DNA from: Chloroflexota bacterium
GTDB lineage: Bacteria > Chloroflexota > UBA11872 > UBA12225 > JAJDUF01
Direction of reading: 5' to 3'
NCBI GenBank assembly: GCA_022826725.1
Contig: JAJDUF010000010.1
Location: forward strand, 186,001-250,000
DNA length: 64,000 nucleotides
The position numbers and the translations under genes are program-made. Of this stretch, positions 43,987-52,705 are shown piece after piece; position 1 is the first letter of the stretch, and every line of letters starts with the position of its first letter. The notes below the pieces were generated by a model. The model was not told the origin of the DNA, did not search any database, and saw only the letters and a list, made by a program, of their open reading frames with translations.

Positions 43987-44652
43987 TTAGTCCGTGGTGG
44001 GAGCCGTTTCGCCGGCGTCCCCGGCGGTGTCGGTGTTCGGGTCACCGGCGGCGGAGACTTCTTGGTCCGCTGCCGGATGCTCTTGCTCCTCGGGCGGCGG
44101 TCCGACCTTGACCAACGCCGGGCGCAAGACACGCTCATGGAGAGTGTAGCCCCTCTGGAAGACCTGTAAGACGGTATGGGCGCCCTCGCCCTCCTCGTGC
44201 ATGACCGCCTCGTGGTAACGCGGATCGAACGGCTGGTTTTGCGCGTCAATGGGCCGGACGCCGTGCCGCTGCAACGTTTGCATCACCAACTGCGCGATTT
44301 GTTCGATACCTTGGATCCAGGTGAGTTGGATCAACTCGCCGGGCAGCGCGGCAAAGGCTCGCTCGAAGTTGTCCACGGTGAGGAGCAGGTCGGTCAGGAG
44401 CGGCACCGCAGCGTACTTGGACGCCTCCTCCTGCTCGAACTGCTGACGCCGCCGAAAGTTGCTGAAATCCGCCGCCGACCGTTGCCAGCGGTCACGCATC
44501 GCATCAACTTCAGAACGCGCCGCGGCGAGTTGTTCTTGTAGCTCTTCCACGGAGGGTCCTGCTGTTTCCGTGGCCGCTGCCTCCGTCATCTCGGGGGACG
44601 ATTCCCCCTGCTCCGGCTGGGCTTCCGCCGGTGGGTCCGATTCTGGGGTCAT
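43987..44652 (-). CDS. grpE: Nucleotide exchange factor GrpE
   Basis: 221 residues. Acidic N-terminal extension, long helix (about 35-85), then R-D-R-W-Q-R-S-A-A-D-F-x-N-F-R-R-R and the beta domain motif P-x-x-H-E-A-V with R-G-Y-T-L-H-E-R-V-L-R-P-A. Releases ADP from DnaK. A further acidic C-terminal tail extends beyond the usual end. Between hrcA (62 bases upstream) and dnaK. Confidence 0.95.
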   Translation of the reverse strand: MTPESDPPAEAQPEQGESSPEMTEAAATETAGPSVEELQEQLAAARSEVDAMRDRWQRSAADFSNFRRRQQFEQEEASKYAAVPLLTDLLLTVDNFERAFAALPGELIQLTWIQGIEQIAQLVMQTLQRHGVRPIDAQNQPFDPRYHEAVMHEEGEGAHTVLQVFQRGYTLHERVLRPALVKVGPPPEEQEHPAADQEVSAAGDPNTDTAGDAGETAPTTD

Positions 44653-44714
44653 AACGTATCTCTCTCTACCTCCGAAAGCTCTCGTAGATCACGTGCAAGT
44701 GGCCATGGGGCCGG

Positions 44715-45788
44715 CTACTTTGCGCCGGGACTGAGCAGGTCGTCGAGCGACTCCGTCATCACCTGCGACACGTAGCGGACGACGGGCACGATCTCGGCGT
44801 AAGGGAGGCGCATTGGGCCGAGCACACCGACGAAACCGCCGGCCACGCTCTCGACACCGTAGTAGGACACGACGAGGCCCAAATCCTCCAAGATGGCCGT
44901 GCGCGGACCGCGCGCCCCAATCAGGACGTGCATGCCTTCCGACCAGGGCAGCGTCTCCAGCAGCCCGAACAATTCCTCGGGCTGCTCCAGCAGGCGCACA
45001 ATACGTTGGGCCTGCGCGGGGTGCTGGAATTCGGGCAACTCCAGCAGCTCGACCAAGCCGGTATGGTGGAACTCCTTGCGCTGGTGCTCGTCAATCTGGG
45101 CCATGAGGCTGACCAAGCGCGCGGCGATGAACGCCTCCAGGTCGGATATGGGTTCACCCAACGCCTCAAGCTCGCTGCGGCTCAGGCCGTGAATACGTTC
45201 ATTGAGGTGACTGCTGGCCGCGCTGAGGTCCGTCTGGTCGGTATCCTCCGGTAGCTCGATCAACTGCTGTTTGACGGTGCCTTCCTGCAAGACCAGGACG
45301 AGCAGGCCCAGACGCTCCTGAATGGCCAGTAGCTCGACGTGCTTCACGCGGCATTGCACGGCCACGGGCGCGCTGATAATTCCCGCAGCGCGGGCGACGC
45401 GCGCGAGCAGGGTCGTCGCCACATCGAGCCATTCCTCGCGTGCCAACTGCACCGCGAAGAGCTGCCGTCTGATCGTGGATTGCTCGGCCCGCGTCAGCGC
45501 CCGCTCCTCCATCAACTGCCGGACAAAGTAGCGGAAGCCGCCTTCCGAGGGAACGCGCCCGGCCGAGGTGTGCGGCTGGGTGAGCAGGCCGGCTTCTTCC
45601 AGGCCGACCATCTCGTTGCGTACCGTGGCCGAACTGACATCCGGGACATACTCGCGCACGACTTGGCCGGAGCCGACGGGCGTGGCAGAGCCGATATAGG
45701 CCTCCACGATGGCCTTCAGGATCAGCCGCTTGCGCGCACTGAGGTCAGGCGGAAGCCGATCGTGCGGCAGCGCGTCCGGTGTTGCCAC
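44715..45788 (-). CDS. hrcA: Heat-inducible transcription repressor HrcA
   Basis: 357 residues. Winged-helix N terminus (R-K-R-L-I-L-K-A-I-V-E-A-Y, S-S-A-T-V-R-N-E-M-V-G-L-E-E-A-G-L) and the GAF-like core with D-Q-T-D. It represses the operon by binding CIRCE; GroEL usually modulates it. I take GTG 45788 as start, with AGGAGG six bases ahead. A start at 45830 would run the coding sequence through the CIRCE operator and adds non-conserved residues. Confidence 0.95.
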   Translation of the reverse strand: MATPDALPHDRLPPDLSARKRLILKAIVEAYIGSATPVGSGQVVREYVPDVSSATVRNEMVGLEEAGLLTQPHTSAGRVPSEGGFRYFVRQLMEERALTRAEQSTIRRQLFAVQLAREEWLDVATTLLARVARAAGIISAPVAVQCRVKHVELLAIQERLGLLVLVLQEGTVKQQLIELPEDTDQTDLSAASSHLNERIHGLSRSELEALGEPISDLEAFIAARLVSLMAQIDEHQRKEFHHTGLVELLELPEFQHPAQAQRIVRLLEQPEELFGLLETLPWSEGMHVLIGARGPRTAILEDLGLVVSYYGVESVAGGFVGVLGPMRLPYAEIVPVVRYVSQVMTESLDDLLSPGAK

Positions 45789-45799
45789 TACGCCCCTCC

Positions 45800-45826
45800 T
45801 TAGCACTCTGTCCCCAAGAGTGCTAA
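45800..45826 (-). promoter_or_regulatory. CIRCE operator of the hrcA-grpE-dnaK-dnaJ operon
   Basis: Perfect consensus TTAGCACTC-N9-GAGTGCTAA. It ends where the hrcA ribosome site begins, so HrcA bound here would block both transcription and any leader. A TATGCT at 45841-45836 on the minus strand is a possible -10; the -35 is unclear. Confidence 0.97.
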
Positions 45827-45830
45827 CCAA

Positions 45831-46150
45831 GAATCAGCATACCACATTCTCGTAGCAGACGCCCTCGGCGAGCCGCAACAAACGGCCATGCTCCTAAGGG
45901 AGACACCTGATGGGCGGGCGGAGCAATGCCCATCACGCGGCAGTCCCATAACGAGGGTAGCTGCGTCTGGAGGGCGGCGTTGACATGCCATTGGGGCCGG
46001 GGATACGCTGACTCCACGATTCGGCTGGCTGGATTGGTCGCGCCTGCCAAGACCTCGACGGACACTTCCGGTAGGTTGGCTACATGGACGGAGGCCGGAC
46101 GCGCGAGGCTAAGGTCAAGCATGTTGGGGGGAAGTGAGGGATGCAGCACG
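45831..46150. other. Divergent gap between hrcA and the VOC gene
   Basis: About 320 bases holding the hrcA promoter region. A consensus -35 TTGACA lies at 45980-45985 on the plus strand with a poor -10 18 bases on. A minus-strand open frame spans 45823-46194, but its start has no ribosome site, it overlaps CIRCE, and I recognise nothing in it. Confidence 0.4.
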
Positions 46151-46612
46151 ATGGTAGAGCAGGATAAGATCAGTCCATGCCTGTGGTTCGACAACCAGGC
46201 GGAAGAGGCCGCGAACTTCTACGTTTCCGTCTTTCGCGAGGCGCGAATTCTGAACATTAGCCGAATTTCAGCCGGTCCCGCCGAGGGGAACGCCCTGGTG
46301 GAGCTCGAACTATTCGGCCACAAGTTCACGGCATTTGATGGTGGGTCGCTGTTCAAGTTCACCCCCGCCATATCCTTTGTCGTCAAATGTGAATCGCAAG
46401 AAGAGATAGACTACTACTGGGAAAAGCTGGCAGCAGACGGCAGAACCAGTCAGTGTGGCTGGCTCGAGGATCGGTTTGGCATTTCGTGGCAGGTGGAACC
46501 GGCGATCCTACCCGATCTGATGGAAAGGAACGCCGAAAGAGTTATGGAAGCCCTTTTGTCCATGACGAAGCCGGACATCGAGCAACTGCGAAGAGCCGCC
46601 GGGTACGGATGA
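46151..46612 (+). CDS. VOC family protein, PhnB-like
   Basis: 153 residues. I-S-P-C-L-W-F-D-N-Q-A-E-E-A-A-N-F-Y-V-S-V-F, F-T-A-F-D-G-G and the C-G-W-L-E-D-R-F-G-I-S-W-Q pattern are typical of the PhnB/3-demethylubiquinone-methyltransferase-like VOC group. Metal ligands and substrate are not assigned in this group. Start at ATG 46151 gives the usual N terminus; the ribosome site (GTGAGGG) is somewhat distant. Confidence 0.87.
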   Translation: MVEQDKISPCLWFDNQAEEAANFYVSVFREARILNISRISAGPAEGNALVELELFGHKFTAFDGGSLFKFTPAISFVVKCESQEEIDYYWEKLAADGRTSQCGWLEDRFGISWQVEPAILPDLMERNAERVMEALLSMTKPDIEQLRRAAGYG

Positions 46613-46637
46613 GGCGCCGCGGTGGTGTCCAGCGGTG

Positions 46638-48194
46638 TTAGTAGGCGCTGGGATCGTGGATGATGCGGAGGATCGAGCGGAAAATAACCTTGAGGTCCAA
46701 CCAGAGTGACCAGTGCTCGACATAATAGAGATCGTATTTCGTGCGCTCTTCAATCGAAACGTCGCCGCGCAAACCGTTGACCTGTGCCCAGCCGGTCATG
46801 CCGGCCTTCTCGCGCAGCCGCTTGGTGTAGTCGGGCACCGTCGTCTTGAAGCGGTCCACGAACCGGGGCTGCTCCGGGCGCGGTCCCACGATGCTCATGT
46901 CGCCCACGATCACGTTGACCAACTGCGGAATCTCGTCGAGGGATGAGCGCCGCAGGAACCGGCCGAACGTGGTCACGCGCGGGTCGTTACGCACGGTCCA
47001 ATACTGCCCGGCCTGTCCCTCGGCGTCGCGGGTCATCGAGCGGAACTTGATGGCGTGGAACCGCTTGCCGTCCATGCCCACGCGCTCCTGCACAAACAGG
47101 GCCGGGCCGCGCGAATCGAGCTTGACGAGCAGGGCGAGCAGGAGCAGGAACGGTGCCCCCAGGACCAAGGCGACCGAAGCCACGACGACGTCGAACCACC
47201 GTTTGACCGTGCGCTGCCACGCTTGTAGCTCGATAGACTTCACGCCGACCAAGGGCAGCCCCCGGAGGTTTACCAAGCTGGCATCGCTCATCATCACCTG
47301 GAACAAGTCGGGGAAGACGCGGATGCGCGCGCGAACCATCATGCCCCGGTCGAAGATATGGAGCATCTCGGCGTGGGTGAGGTCTGGGTCGGCGACGATG
47401 AGTTCGTCGGGGTAGACGCGGCGCAGCACGCTATCGAGGCTATCGAGGGTACCCAGCATAGGCGGCCGAGCAGCAGCGGGTTGCTCCGGTTGCTCCGTTT
47501 CGGCCGCGCTCTTGCCTTCGACGAACCCAATAACGCGGTAGCCGAGTGCCGGAGACCGTGCTAAGTGCGCTACCACTCGCTCTGCCGACGGGCCGGTACC
47601 GACAACCAGGCAGGTACGGGCCAGCACGCCGCGCCGTCCCAGGAAGTCACGCCAGAGTGCCCAGATGTAGCGCCCGGACCCGGTCAGGGCCAGGCTGAGT
47701 ATGCCGAAGTAGATGATGAGCAGCCGCGACGACTCGGTGGGGCCGCGCAGGACAAACACCCCCACGGCCACCGTGAGTACCACTCCACCGCCGACGGCAA
47801 TGAATAGGCGGGAGGCTTGCTCGGCGACGGATTGCAGGTTGCTCCTTTGGTACAGCCCGGAAGTCGCAATCGCAATGAGAATGGTCGGAATGGCAATGGC
47901 GACAAAGCCGGTGTACGAGGCAAGTGGGTGATCTACGAGGGGTGGGGGAATCGCCAGCCCGAAACGCAACCAGTGGGCGAACAGAAGGGCCAGCAGGACA
48001 GCCAGCCCATCGGTGACGACGAGCACGCCGGGGGAGAGGGTCCAGGCCAACCTACTCGTCCGCCGGACGGGCAACGGATCTGCGGCCATAAACTGCGCTG
48101 CCTGAGTAACGAGCTCCCGGCCCGGCTCGGCCGCGGACGACAGCACGTCCTCCCGGTGGGCAGCACGGCTCCGGTCGGCTTCGGTCGTGCTCAT
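46638..48194 (-). CDS. Polyprenyl-phosphate sugar phosphotransferase (WcaJ/PssY-type)
   Basis: 518 residues. Five TM segments in about 45-190, a central nucleotide-fold domain (T-C-L-V-V-G-T-G-P-S-A-E-R), then the bacterial sugar transferase domain from about 325 (K-R-W-F-D-V-V-V-A-S, K-F-R-S-M, R-R-S-S-L-D-E-I-P-Q-L-V-N-V, G-P-R-P-E-Q-P). It loads the first sugar phosphate on undecaprenyl phosphate at the inner membrane, starting exopolysaccharide synthesis. Last gene of the minus-strand glycan cluster. Confidence 0.93.
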   Translation of the reverse strand: MSTTEADRSRAAHREDVLSSAAEPGRELVTQAAQFMAADPLPVRRTSRLAWTLSPGVLVVTDGLAVLLALLFAHWLRFGLAIPPPLVDHPLASYTGFVAIAIPTILIAIATSGLYQRSNLQSVAEQASRLFIAVGGGVVLTVAVGVFVLRGPTESSRLLIIYFGILSLALTGSGRYIWALWRDFLGRRGVLARTCLVVGTGPSAERVVAHLARSPALGYRVIGFVEGKSAAETEQPEQPAAARPPMLGTLDSLDSVLRRVYPDELIVADPDLTHAEMLHIFDRGMMVRARIRVFPDLFQVMMSDASLVNLRGLPLVGVKSIELQAWQRTVKRWFDVVVASVALVLGAPFLLLLALLVKLDSRGPALFVQERVGMDGKRFHAIKFRSMTRDAEGQAGQYWTVRNDPRVTTFGRFLRRSSLDEIPQLVNVIVGDMSIVGPRPEQPRFVDRFKTTVPDYTKRLREKAGMTGWAQVNGLRGDVSIEERTKYDLYYVEHWSLWLDLKVIFRSILRIIHDPSAY

Positions 48195-48289
48195 CGGACT
48201 AGATGATACCGATAATGCTATCCGGCTGCTCGGATTTGGCCGCGTCGTGAGGCGGCGTCCTTGCCGAATACTCCAACCAACACCTGTCC

Positions 48290-49237
48290 CTACGAGGAAA
48301 CACGCCTCAAAGCCGCCGGGCGCACGCGATCAGCGACCAAGGATGCCATTCCGAGCAAGGCGATACCGGCGGTGACCAGCGCGTTAACCACCGCCGGCCG
48401 CTGGGGTGCATAGTGCTTCCGATAGAAGACGTGCATCGCGCGGAAAAACTCGTAGGTACACTTGAGCGAGCGCTGTTTGCTGCTCTCCCCTTTGTAGTGC
48501 TTCACCTCCACGTCAGCATTGTAATACACCTGCCAGCCGCGCCGTTTGGCGAGAAAGGCCAGGTCCAGGTCCTCGCCGTACATCCAATAGGTCTCGTCGA
48601 GCAAGCCGACCTCGCCGAGCATGGAAGCGCGCAGCAGCATGAACGCGCCGCATACCGAGTCCACCTCGTAGGATCGGTCGGGATCGCGGAAGGTGAGATT
48701 GTAGGCGCCGAAGGTGGGATTCGTCGGGAACAGCCGGGGGAGACGGAGGAAGTGGTAGAGGGCGTTGGTCGGGGTGGGGAAGCTGCGCCGGCAGGCCAAG
48801 TCGAGGCCCCCGTTGCGCTTGACGAGCTTGGGGCCCGCGATGCCCACGCGCGGATGGCTGTCCATGAAGGCCAGCATCGTCGCCAGCGCGTCGCGCGGTA
48901 GCTCGGTATCGGGATTGAGCAACAGCCGATAGGTGCCGCGGCAGCGGCGGAGCGCCAAGTTATTCGCCGCAGCATAGCCGCGATCTCCCGTCTCGGCCAG
49001 GCACACGACCTCCGGGAACTCGGCCGCGACCATCGCCAGCGAACCGTCGCGTGAGCCGTTGTCCACGACGAACACCTCGTAGGCGCCGTCGAGCACGCTC
49101 GCCCGCACCGAGCGCAGGCAGGCCCGCAACAGCTCCCGTGTGTTGTACGAGACGATGACGATGGAGAGCCTAGGGGCGGATGGCCGTTCCTCCGGCCGTA
49201 GCGCCGCCGTCTCGTGCTGGGATAGCTGTGTCGTCAT
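48290..49237 (-). CDS. Glycosyltransferase family 2 (rhamnosyltransferase-like)
   Basis: 315 residues. GT-A fold: S-I-V-I-V-S-Y-N-T, V-V-D-N-G-S-R-D-G-S, G-Y-A-A-A-N-N and the L-L-N-P-D-T-E metal-binding region, with M-Y-G-E-D-L-D-L later. A hydrophobic stretch near the end may tie it to the membrane. The start ATG 49237 overlaps the stop of the upstream glycosyltransferase by one base (TGATG). Confidence 0.9.
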   Translation of the reverse strand: MTTQLSQHETAALRPEERPSAPRLSIVIVSYNTRELLRACLRSVRASVLDGAYEVFVVDNGSRDGSLAMVAAEFPEVVCLAETGDRGYAAANNLALRRCRGTYRLLLNPDTELPRDALATMLAFMDSHPRVGIAGPKLVKRNGGLDLACRRSFPTPTNALYHFLRLPRLFPTNPTFGAYNLTFRDPDRSYEVDSVCGAFMLLRASMLGEVGLLDETYWMYGEDLDLAFLAKRRGWQVYYNADVEVKHYKGESSKQRSLKCTYEFFRAMHVFYRKHYAPQRPAVVNALVTAGIALLGMASLVADRVRPAALRRVSS

Positions 49238-50241
49238 CACCGTCGCTCGTCGTGGTACCGGTGAAGGCCAGTCAATCGCCACCGGACACCGACAGGATAC
49301 CCGATCATCTTCGCTACATCGCCCGTCAGGCGGATCAGCGGTACCCATGCCGCTGCCCGCAGAAAGCGGCCAAGGGTTCCGCCGGACGACTGCGCGGCCA
49401 GCGCCCACAGCCGCTGATAGGGGCGGCGGACATAGACCAGCATCGCTACGATGATGAGCCAGCGGAGCACCGGCCAGTGGGAGCCCAAGAGCCAGCCCAG
49501 CGGCGCACCGAGATACACGCCGTACCGAATGGTGTGGCGCTGGCGCCAGAGGTCGGCCTTGCCGTCACCGCGCGCATAGCGGTAGTATTGCCGGAAGAAG
49601 GCCGGTAAGCTGGGCCGGGGCCGGAACGCGACGCGCGCAGCGGGCACAAACTGCTGGCGGACACCTTCGCGCCGCAAGGCGAGGTCGAATACCACGTCCT
49701 CGCAGTAGTCGAGCCACTCCGGGTAGCGGCCGGCCTGCTCCCACGCCGCGCGGCGGAAGGCAACCGACCGGCTGGAGGGCAGAAACGTGGCCGGCGCGAC
49801 ATCCTCTACGGCCGGCAGCACCGTTGCCCCCATGGCCAACTCGAAGCTGCTCTGCGGCGCCGGGACAAAGAAGCCGGCCGCGACATCGGCGGGGGAGTCA
49901 CCGCCCGAACTTCCTTCAAGCGCCGTCATCAGACGCGCGAGCCACGCCGCATGTAGGACGACACCACCGTCGGTCACGACGATGATGTCTCCTTGCGCCA
50001 GTTCGATGGCACGATTGCGCCCGGCCGAGATATTGGCACCAGGCAGTACCTCGAGGCGCACCGGCAGGTCGGGGGCAACTCGTTGCGCGAAGTCGTGTGC
50101 CAGCGCCACGGTCCGGTCCGACGAGCCGCCATCAACGATCACCACCTCGTCGGGCCGGCGCTCCTGAGCCAAGATCGAGTCCAGGAGTGCCGGCAACGAG
50201 CCGGCCTCGTTGAGTACTGTCATCACAAGCGAAATGACCAC
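49237..50241 (-). CDS. Glycosyltransferase family 2
   Basis: 334 residues. L-V-M-T-V-L-N-E-A-G-S-L, V-I-V-D-G-G-S-S-D-R-T, S-A-G-R-N-R-A-I and V-V-T-D-G-G-V are the GT2 nucleotide-sugar motifs; C-E-D-V-V-F-D is the acceptor-side acidic motif. One or two hydrophobic helices lie at about 245-275. GTG start at 50241 with AGGAG five bases before. Overlaps the next glycosyltransferase by one base. Confidence 0.9.
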   Translation of the reverse strand: MVISLVMTVLNEAGSLPALLDSILAQERRPDEVVIVDGGSSDRTVALAHDFAQRVAPDLPVRLEVLPGANISAGRNRAIELAQGDIIVVTDGGVVLHAAWLARLMTALEGSSGGDSPADVAAGFFVPAPQSSFELAMGATVLPAVEDVAPATFLPSSRSVAFRRAAWEQAGRYPEWLDYCEDVVFDLALRREGVRQQFVPAARVAFRPRPSLPAFFRQYYRYARGDGKADLWRQRHTIRYGVYLGAPLGWLLGSHWPVLRWLIIVAMLVYVRRPYQRLWALAAQSSGGTLGRFLRAAAWVPLIRLTGDVAKMIGYPVGVRWRLTGLHRYHDERR

Positions 50242-50284
50242 AGCTCTCCTCGATTGGGTCCGATGCCGCCGCAGCCCTCAGCAC

Positions 50285-51526
50285 CTATTCGTCCGGGCAC
50301 AGTTCCCGATAGCACGCCAACAACTGCGGCCGGATGACGGACCAGTCGTAGCGCGCGGCGACGAGCGCGCGGCCGGCCGCGGCGAGGCGCCGGCCCAACG
50401 CCGGGTCCACGAGCAGCCGACCGATCTGCATAGCCAAGGTAGCAGGATCGTCGGCCACCAGCAGATGCTCGTCAGCGCGGCCGGCCAACCCGGCCGCCCC
50501 GGCGGTGGTGGCGACCACCGGGACACCCGCAGCCCACGCTTCGAGCAGCTTGATGCGGGCGCCGCTGCCCATCCGCATCGGAATGACGTACACGGCCGCG
50601 CGGGCGAAATATGGCTGTATGTCCGGGACGGCGCCAACTACCTCCACACCCGGGCCAGCCAGCGCCCGAACCGCCAGAACCGGGTCCCGGCCGACGATCA
50701 GCAGCCGCGCTGCCGGATGCTGGGCGCACACGCGGGGCAGCACGGCAGTGCAGAACCAGCACAGCGCATCCACGTTGGGCCGATAGTCCAGCTTGCCGGT
50801 GAACAGCAGCGAGTTCGGCTCGACCCGCTGCTCGAGTCGGACATCGGCAACGTGCCGCCAGGCATCCACGGCGATGCCATTCGGCACCACGCGCACCGGG
50901 CGCCCGGCGAGATTGGACAGAGTGTGGGCATCTTCGGGCGATACTGCGGTGGTCAGCGCCGCAGCGCGGATGAGGCCGGCCTCGTAGCGGCGGAGGCGCT
51001 GCCATTGCACTAGGGAGTAAAGCATCCGCAGCCACCGTCGCGGTTGGCGCAGGTCCACCAGCGCCGCGCTACGCTGGAGCAGCCACTCGGCATTCTGGTC
51101 GTTGAACAAAACTGGTACCCGCCGACCCCTGAGACGAGGCTGGGCGCCAGTAGTGGCCTTCAGGGCCATCTCCGCGACTTCCAGACCCTCCGCTTGCACC
51201 AAATGCACGCGCACCGTGGCGATCACGTCGGTCGCGCGCTCCACCAGGGCCGGGGACCATAGCCTTCGGGCCATATCCGGTAGCGGGGTACCAAACAGCG
51301 TGCCCAGCCGCTGCCTTAAGCTCCGCTGCGGTGCCGGGATCCAGTCCGCGCTCGCCGTGACCGCGCGTACCGCTTGCTCTGCCGCCGGTGTGGGCGGCGC
51401 TGCTGCCAGCGAGAGTAGGTGAACCTCGTGCTCGCTCGTCGCCGCCTGGAGCAGCTGCCAGTTGCGTAGGGCCGTACCCTGATGGGGCGGATAGGGCCAG
51501 TCGGGAGTCATAACGAGGATACGCAT
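50285..51526 (-). CDS. Glycosyltransferase family 4 (GT-B)
   Basis: 413 residues. Starts R-I-L-V-M-T-P-D-W-P-Y-P-P-H-Q-G-T, has G-R-P-V-R-V-V-P-N-G-I in the middle and R-I-K-L-L-E-A-W-A-A-G-V-P-V-V-A-T in the donor domain. This is the TuaH/sugar-PEP-type GT4 group in which the first E of E-x7-E is replaced by M-G-S-G-A-R. It adds a sugar to the growing repeat unit. The ribosome site is poor. Confidence 0.9.
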   Translation of the reverse strand: MRILVMTPDWPYPPHQGTALRNWQLLQAATSEHEVHLLSLAAAPPTPAAEQAVRAVTASADWIPAPQRSLRQRLGTLFGTPLPDMARRLWSPALVERATDVIATVRVHLVQAEGLEVAEMALKATTGAQPRLRGRRVPVLFNDQNAEWLLQRSAALVDLRQPRRWLRMLYSLVQWQRLRRYEAGLIRAAALTTAVSPEDAHTLSNLAGRPVRVVPNGIAVDAWRHVADVRLEQRVEPNSLLFTGKLDYRPNVDALCWFCTAVLPRVCAQHPAARLLIVGRDPVLAVRALAGPGVEVVGAVPDIQPYFARAAVYVIPMRMGSGARIKLLEAWAAGVPVVATTAGAAGLAGRADEHLLVADDPATLAMQIGRLLVDPALGRRLAAAGRALVAARYDWSVIRPQLLACYRELCPDE

Positions 51527-51532
51527 GGCGTG

Positions 51533-51572
51533 TTAGCTTTCAGCTATTAGCTATCAGCCGTCAGCCCTCAGC
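51533..51572. repeat. Degenerate TTAGC/TCAGC repeat between glycosyltransferases
   Basis: TTAGCTTTCAGCTATTAGC and following TATCAGCCGTCAGCCCTCAGC, a second copy of the type at 16219-16252. Confidence 0.5.
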
Positions 51573-51577
51573 TTGGC

Positions 51578-52705
51578 TCACTCACCCAACGCCTCACGAT
51601 ACACGGCAAGCGTCTCTCGCGCCGCTCGTTCCCACGAGAAGCGTCGCACGCGCCGGAAGCCGCGCGTGGCGAGGTCGGCCCGGAGCGCCTCGTCGCCGGC
51701 GACCTGCACCAGGGCACCGGCGAGCGCGTCCACGTCCAAGGGATCTACGAGCAGCGCCGCGTCACCGGCGACTTCCGGCAGCGACGACACCCGCGCGGCG
51801 ATGACCGGCGTGCCCGCGGACATTGCCTCCAGCAGCGGCAAGCCAAATCCCTCGTACAGCGACGGATATGCGAGGGCCAGAGCGCCGCGGTAGCTGGCCC
51901 GGAGCAGCGTCTCAGGCAGCACGCCAGGGAAGTCCACCGCCGCCGCGAGGTCATGTCGGGCGACCGCAGCCCGCCCAGCCGGCTCATCGGCGCCGGGGCC
52001 ACCAGCAACGACCAAGCGCAGCGCCGGGTGCGCGCGGCGTGCCTGCGCGAACGCCTCGATCAGCCGGGGGACGTTCTTGCGCGGCTCGATAGACGCCTGC
52101 ACGGACAGCACATACGGCTGGGCAAAGGGCGCCAGCGGTTGATTATCTCCACTCGGCGCAACTGGATCCGGCATTGGAGTAGCAGCTTCATGCACGACAC
52201 GAATGCGGGCGGGGTCGGCGCCTACCTCGCGCACCAGGTCGCGCTTCGTAGCCTCGGAGACGGCGATGATCCGATCCGCCCGCTCGACAGTCCAGGCAAC
52301 TTGCGCGTAGTAGCGCCGCGAGGCGGCGCTGTGCGTAGCGGGATAGAGGAGGAAGGAGAGATCGTGCATCGTGACCACGGAGCGGGCCGCGCCCGCTCCC
52401 GATGGCACGTGGTCGGGGCTGTGGAGCAAGTCCAAGCGGCGCGGCGCCAACTCCAGCGCCAGCGCATAACGCTCGATCCGGTGGTGTGGCGGGGTCCACG
52501 CGGTCAGGCCCCGCCAGCCGCTCGTCGCCAGCGCCCGCGCGCGGTCCTTGCGATGGTAGATCGCTACCAGGTCATCAAACGGCGCCGGTGCCGGGAGCGC
52601 CGCCAGCGCGTGGCCCAACGCCGTGATGTAGCGGGCAATGCCGCCGCGGTTGTATGCCAACAGCCGCGCGTCGAGTCCCAAGCGCAACCCGTCACTGGCC
52701 ATCAT
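51578..52705 (-). CDS. Glycosyltransferase family 4, mannosyltransferase-like
   Basis: 375 residues. [33 protein letters not shown], and [21 protein letters not shown] with the full E-x7-E motif. Start taken as ATG 52705 (or 52702); an earlier in-frame start reads through a dispersed repeat (V-A-L-T-P-A-L-S-Q-R-K-R-G) and is not credible. The start lies 14 bases inside the 3' end of the ligase/polymerase gene. Confidence 0.92.
   Translation of the reverse strand: MMASDGLRLGLDARLLAYNRGGIARYITALGHALAALPAPAPFDDLVAIYHRKDRARALATSGWRGLTAWTPPHHRIERYALALELAPRRLDLLHSPDHVPSGAGAARSVVTMHDLSFLLYPATHSAASRRYYAQVAWTVERADRIIAVSEATKRDLVREVGADPARIRVVHEAATPMPDPVAPSGDNQPLAPFAQPYVLSVQASIEPRKNVPRLIEAFAQARRAHPALRLVVAGGPGADEPAGRAAVARHDLAAAVDFPGVLPETLLRASYRGALALAYPSLYEGFGLPLLEAMSAGTPVIAARVSSLPEVAGDAALLVDPLDVDALAGALVQVAGDEALRADLATRGFRRVRRFSWERAARETLAVYREALGE

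Noticed and set aside
45823..46194. Minus-strand open frame between hrcA and the VOC gene
   Set aside because: It overlaps CIRCE, lacks a ribosome site and shows no known motif.
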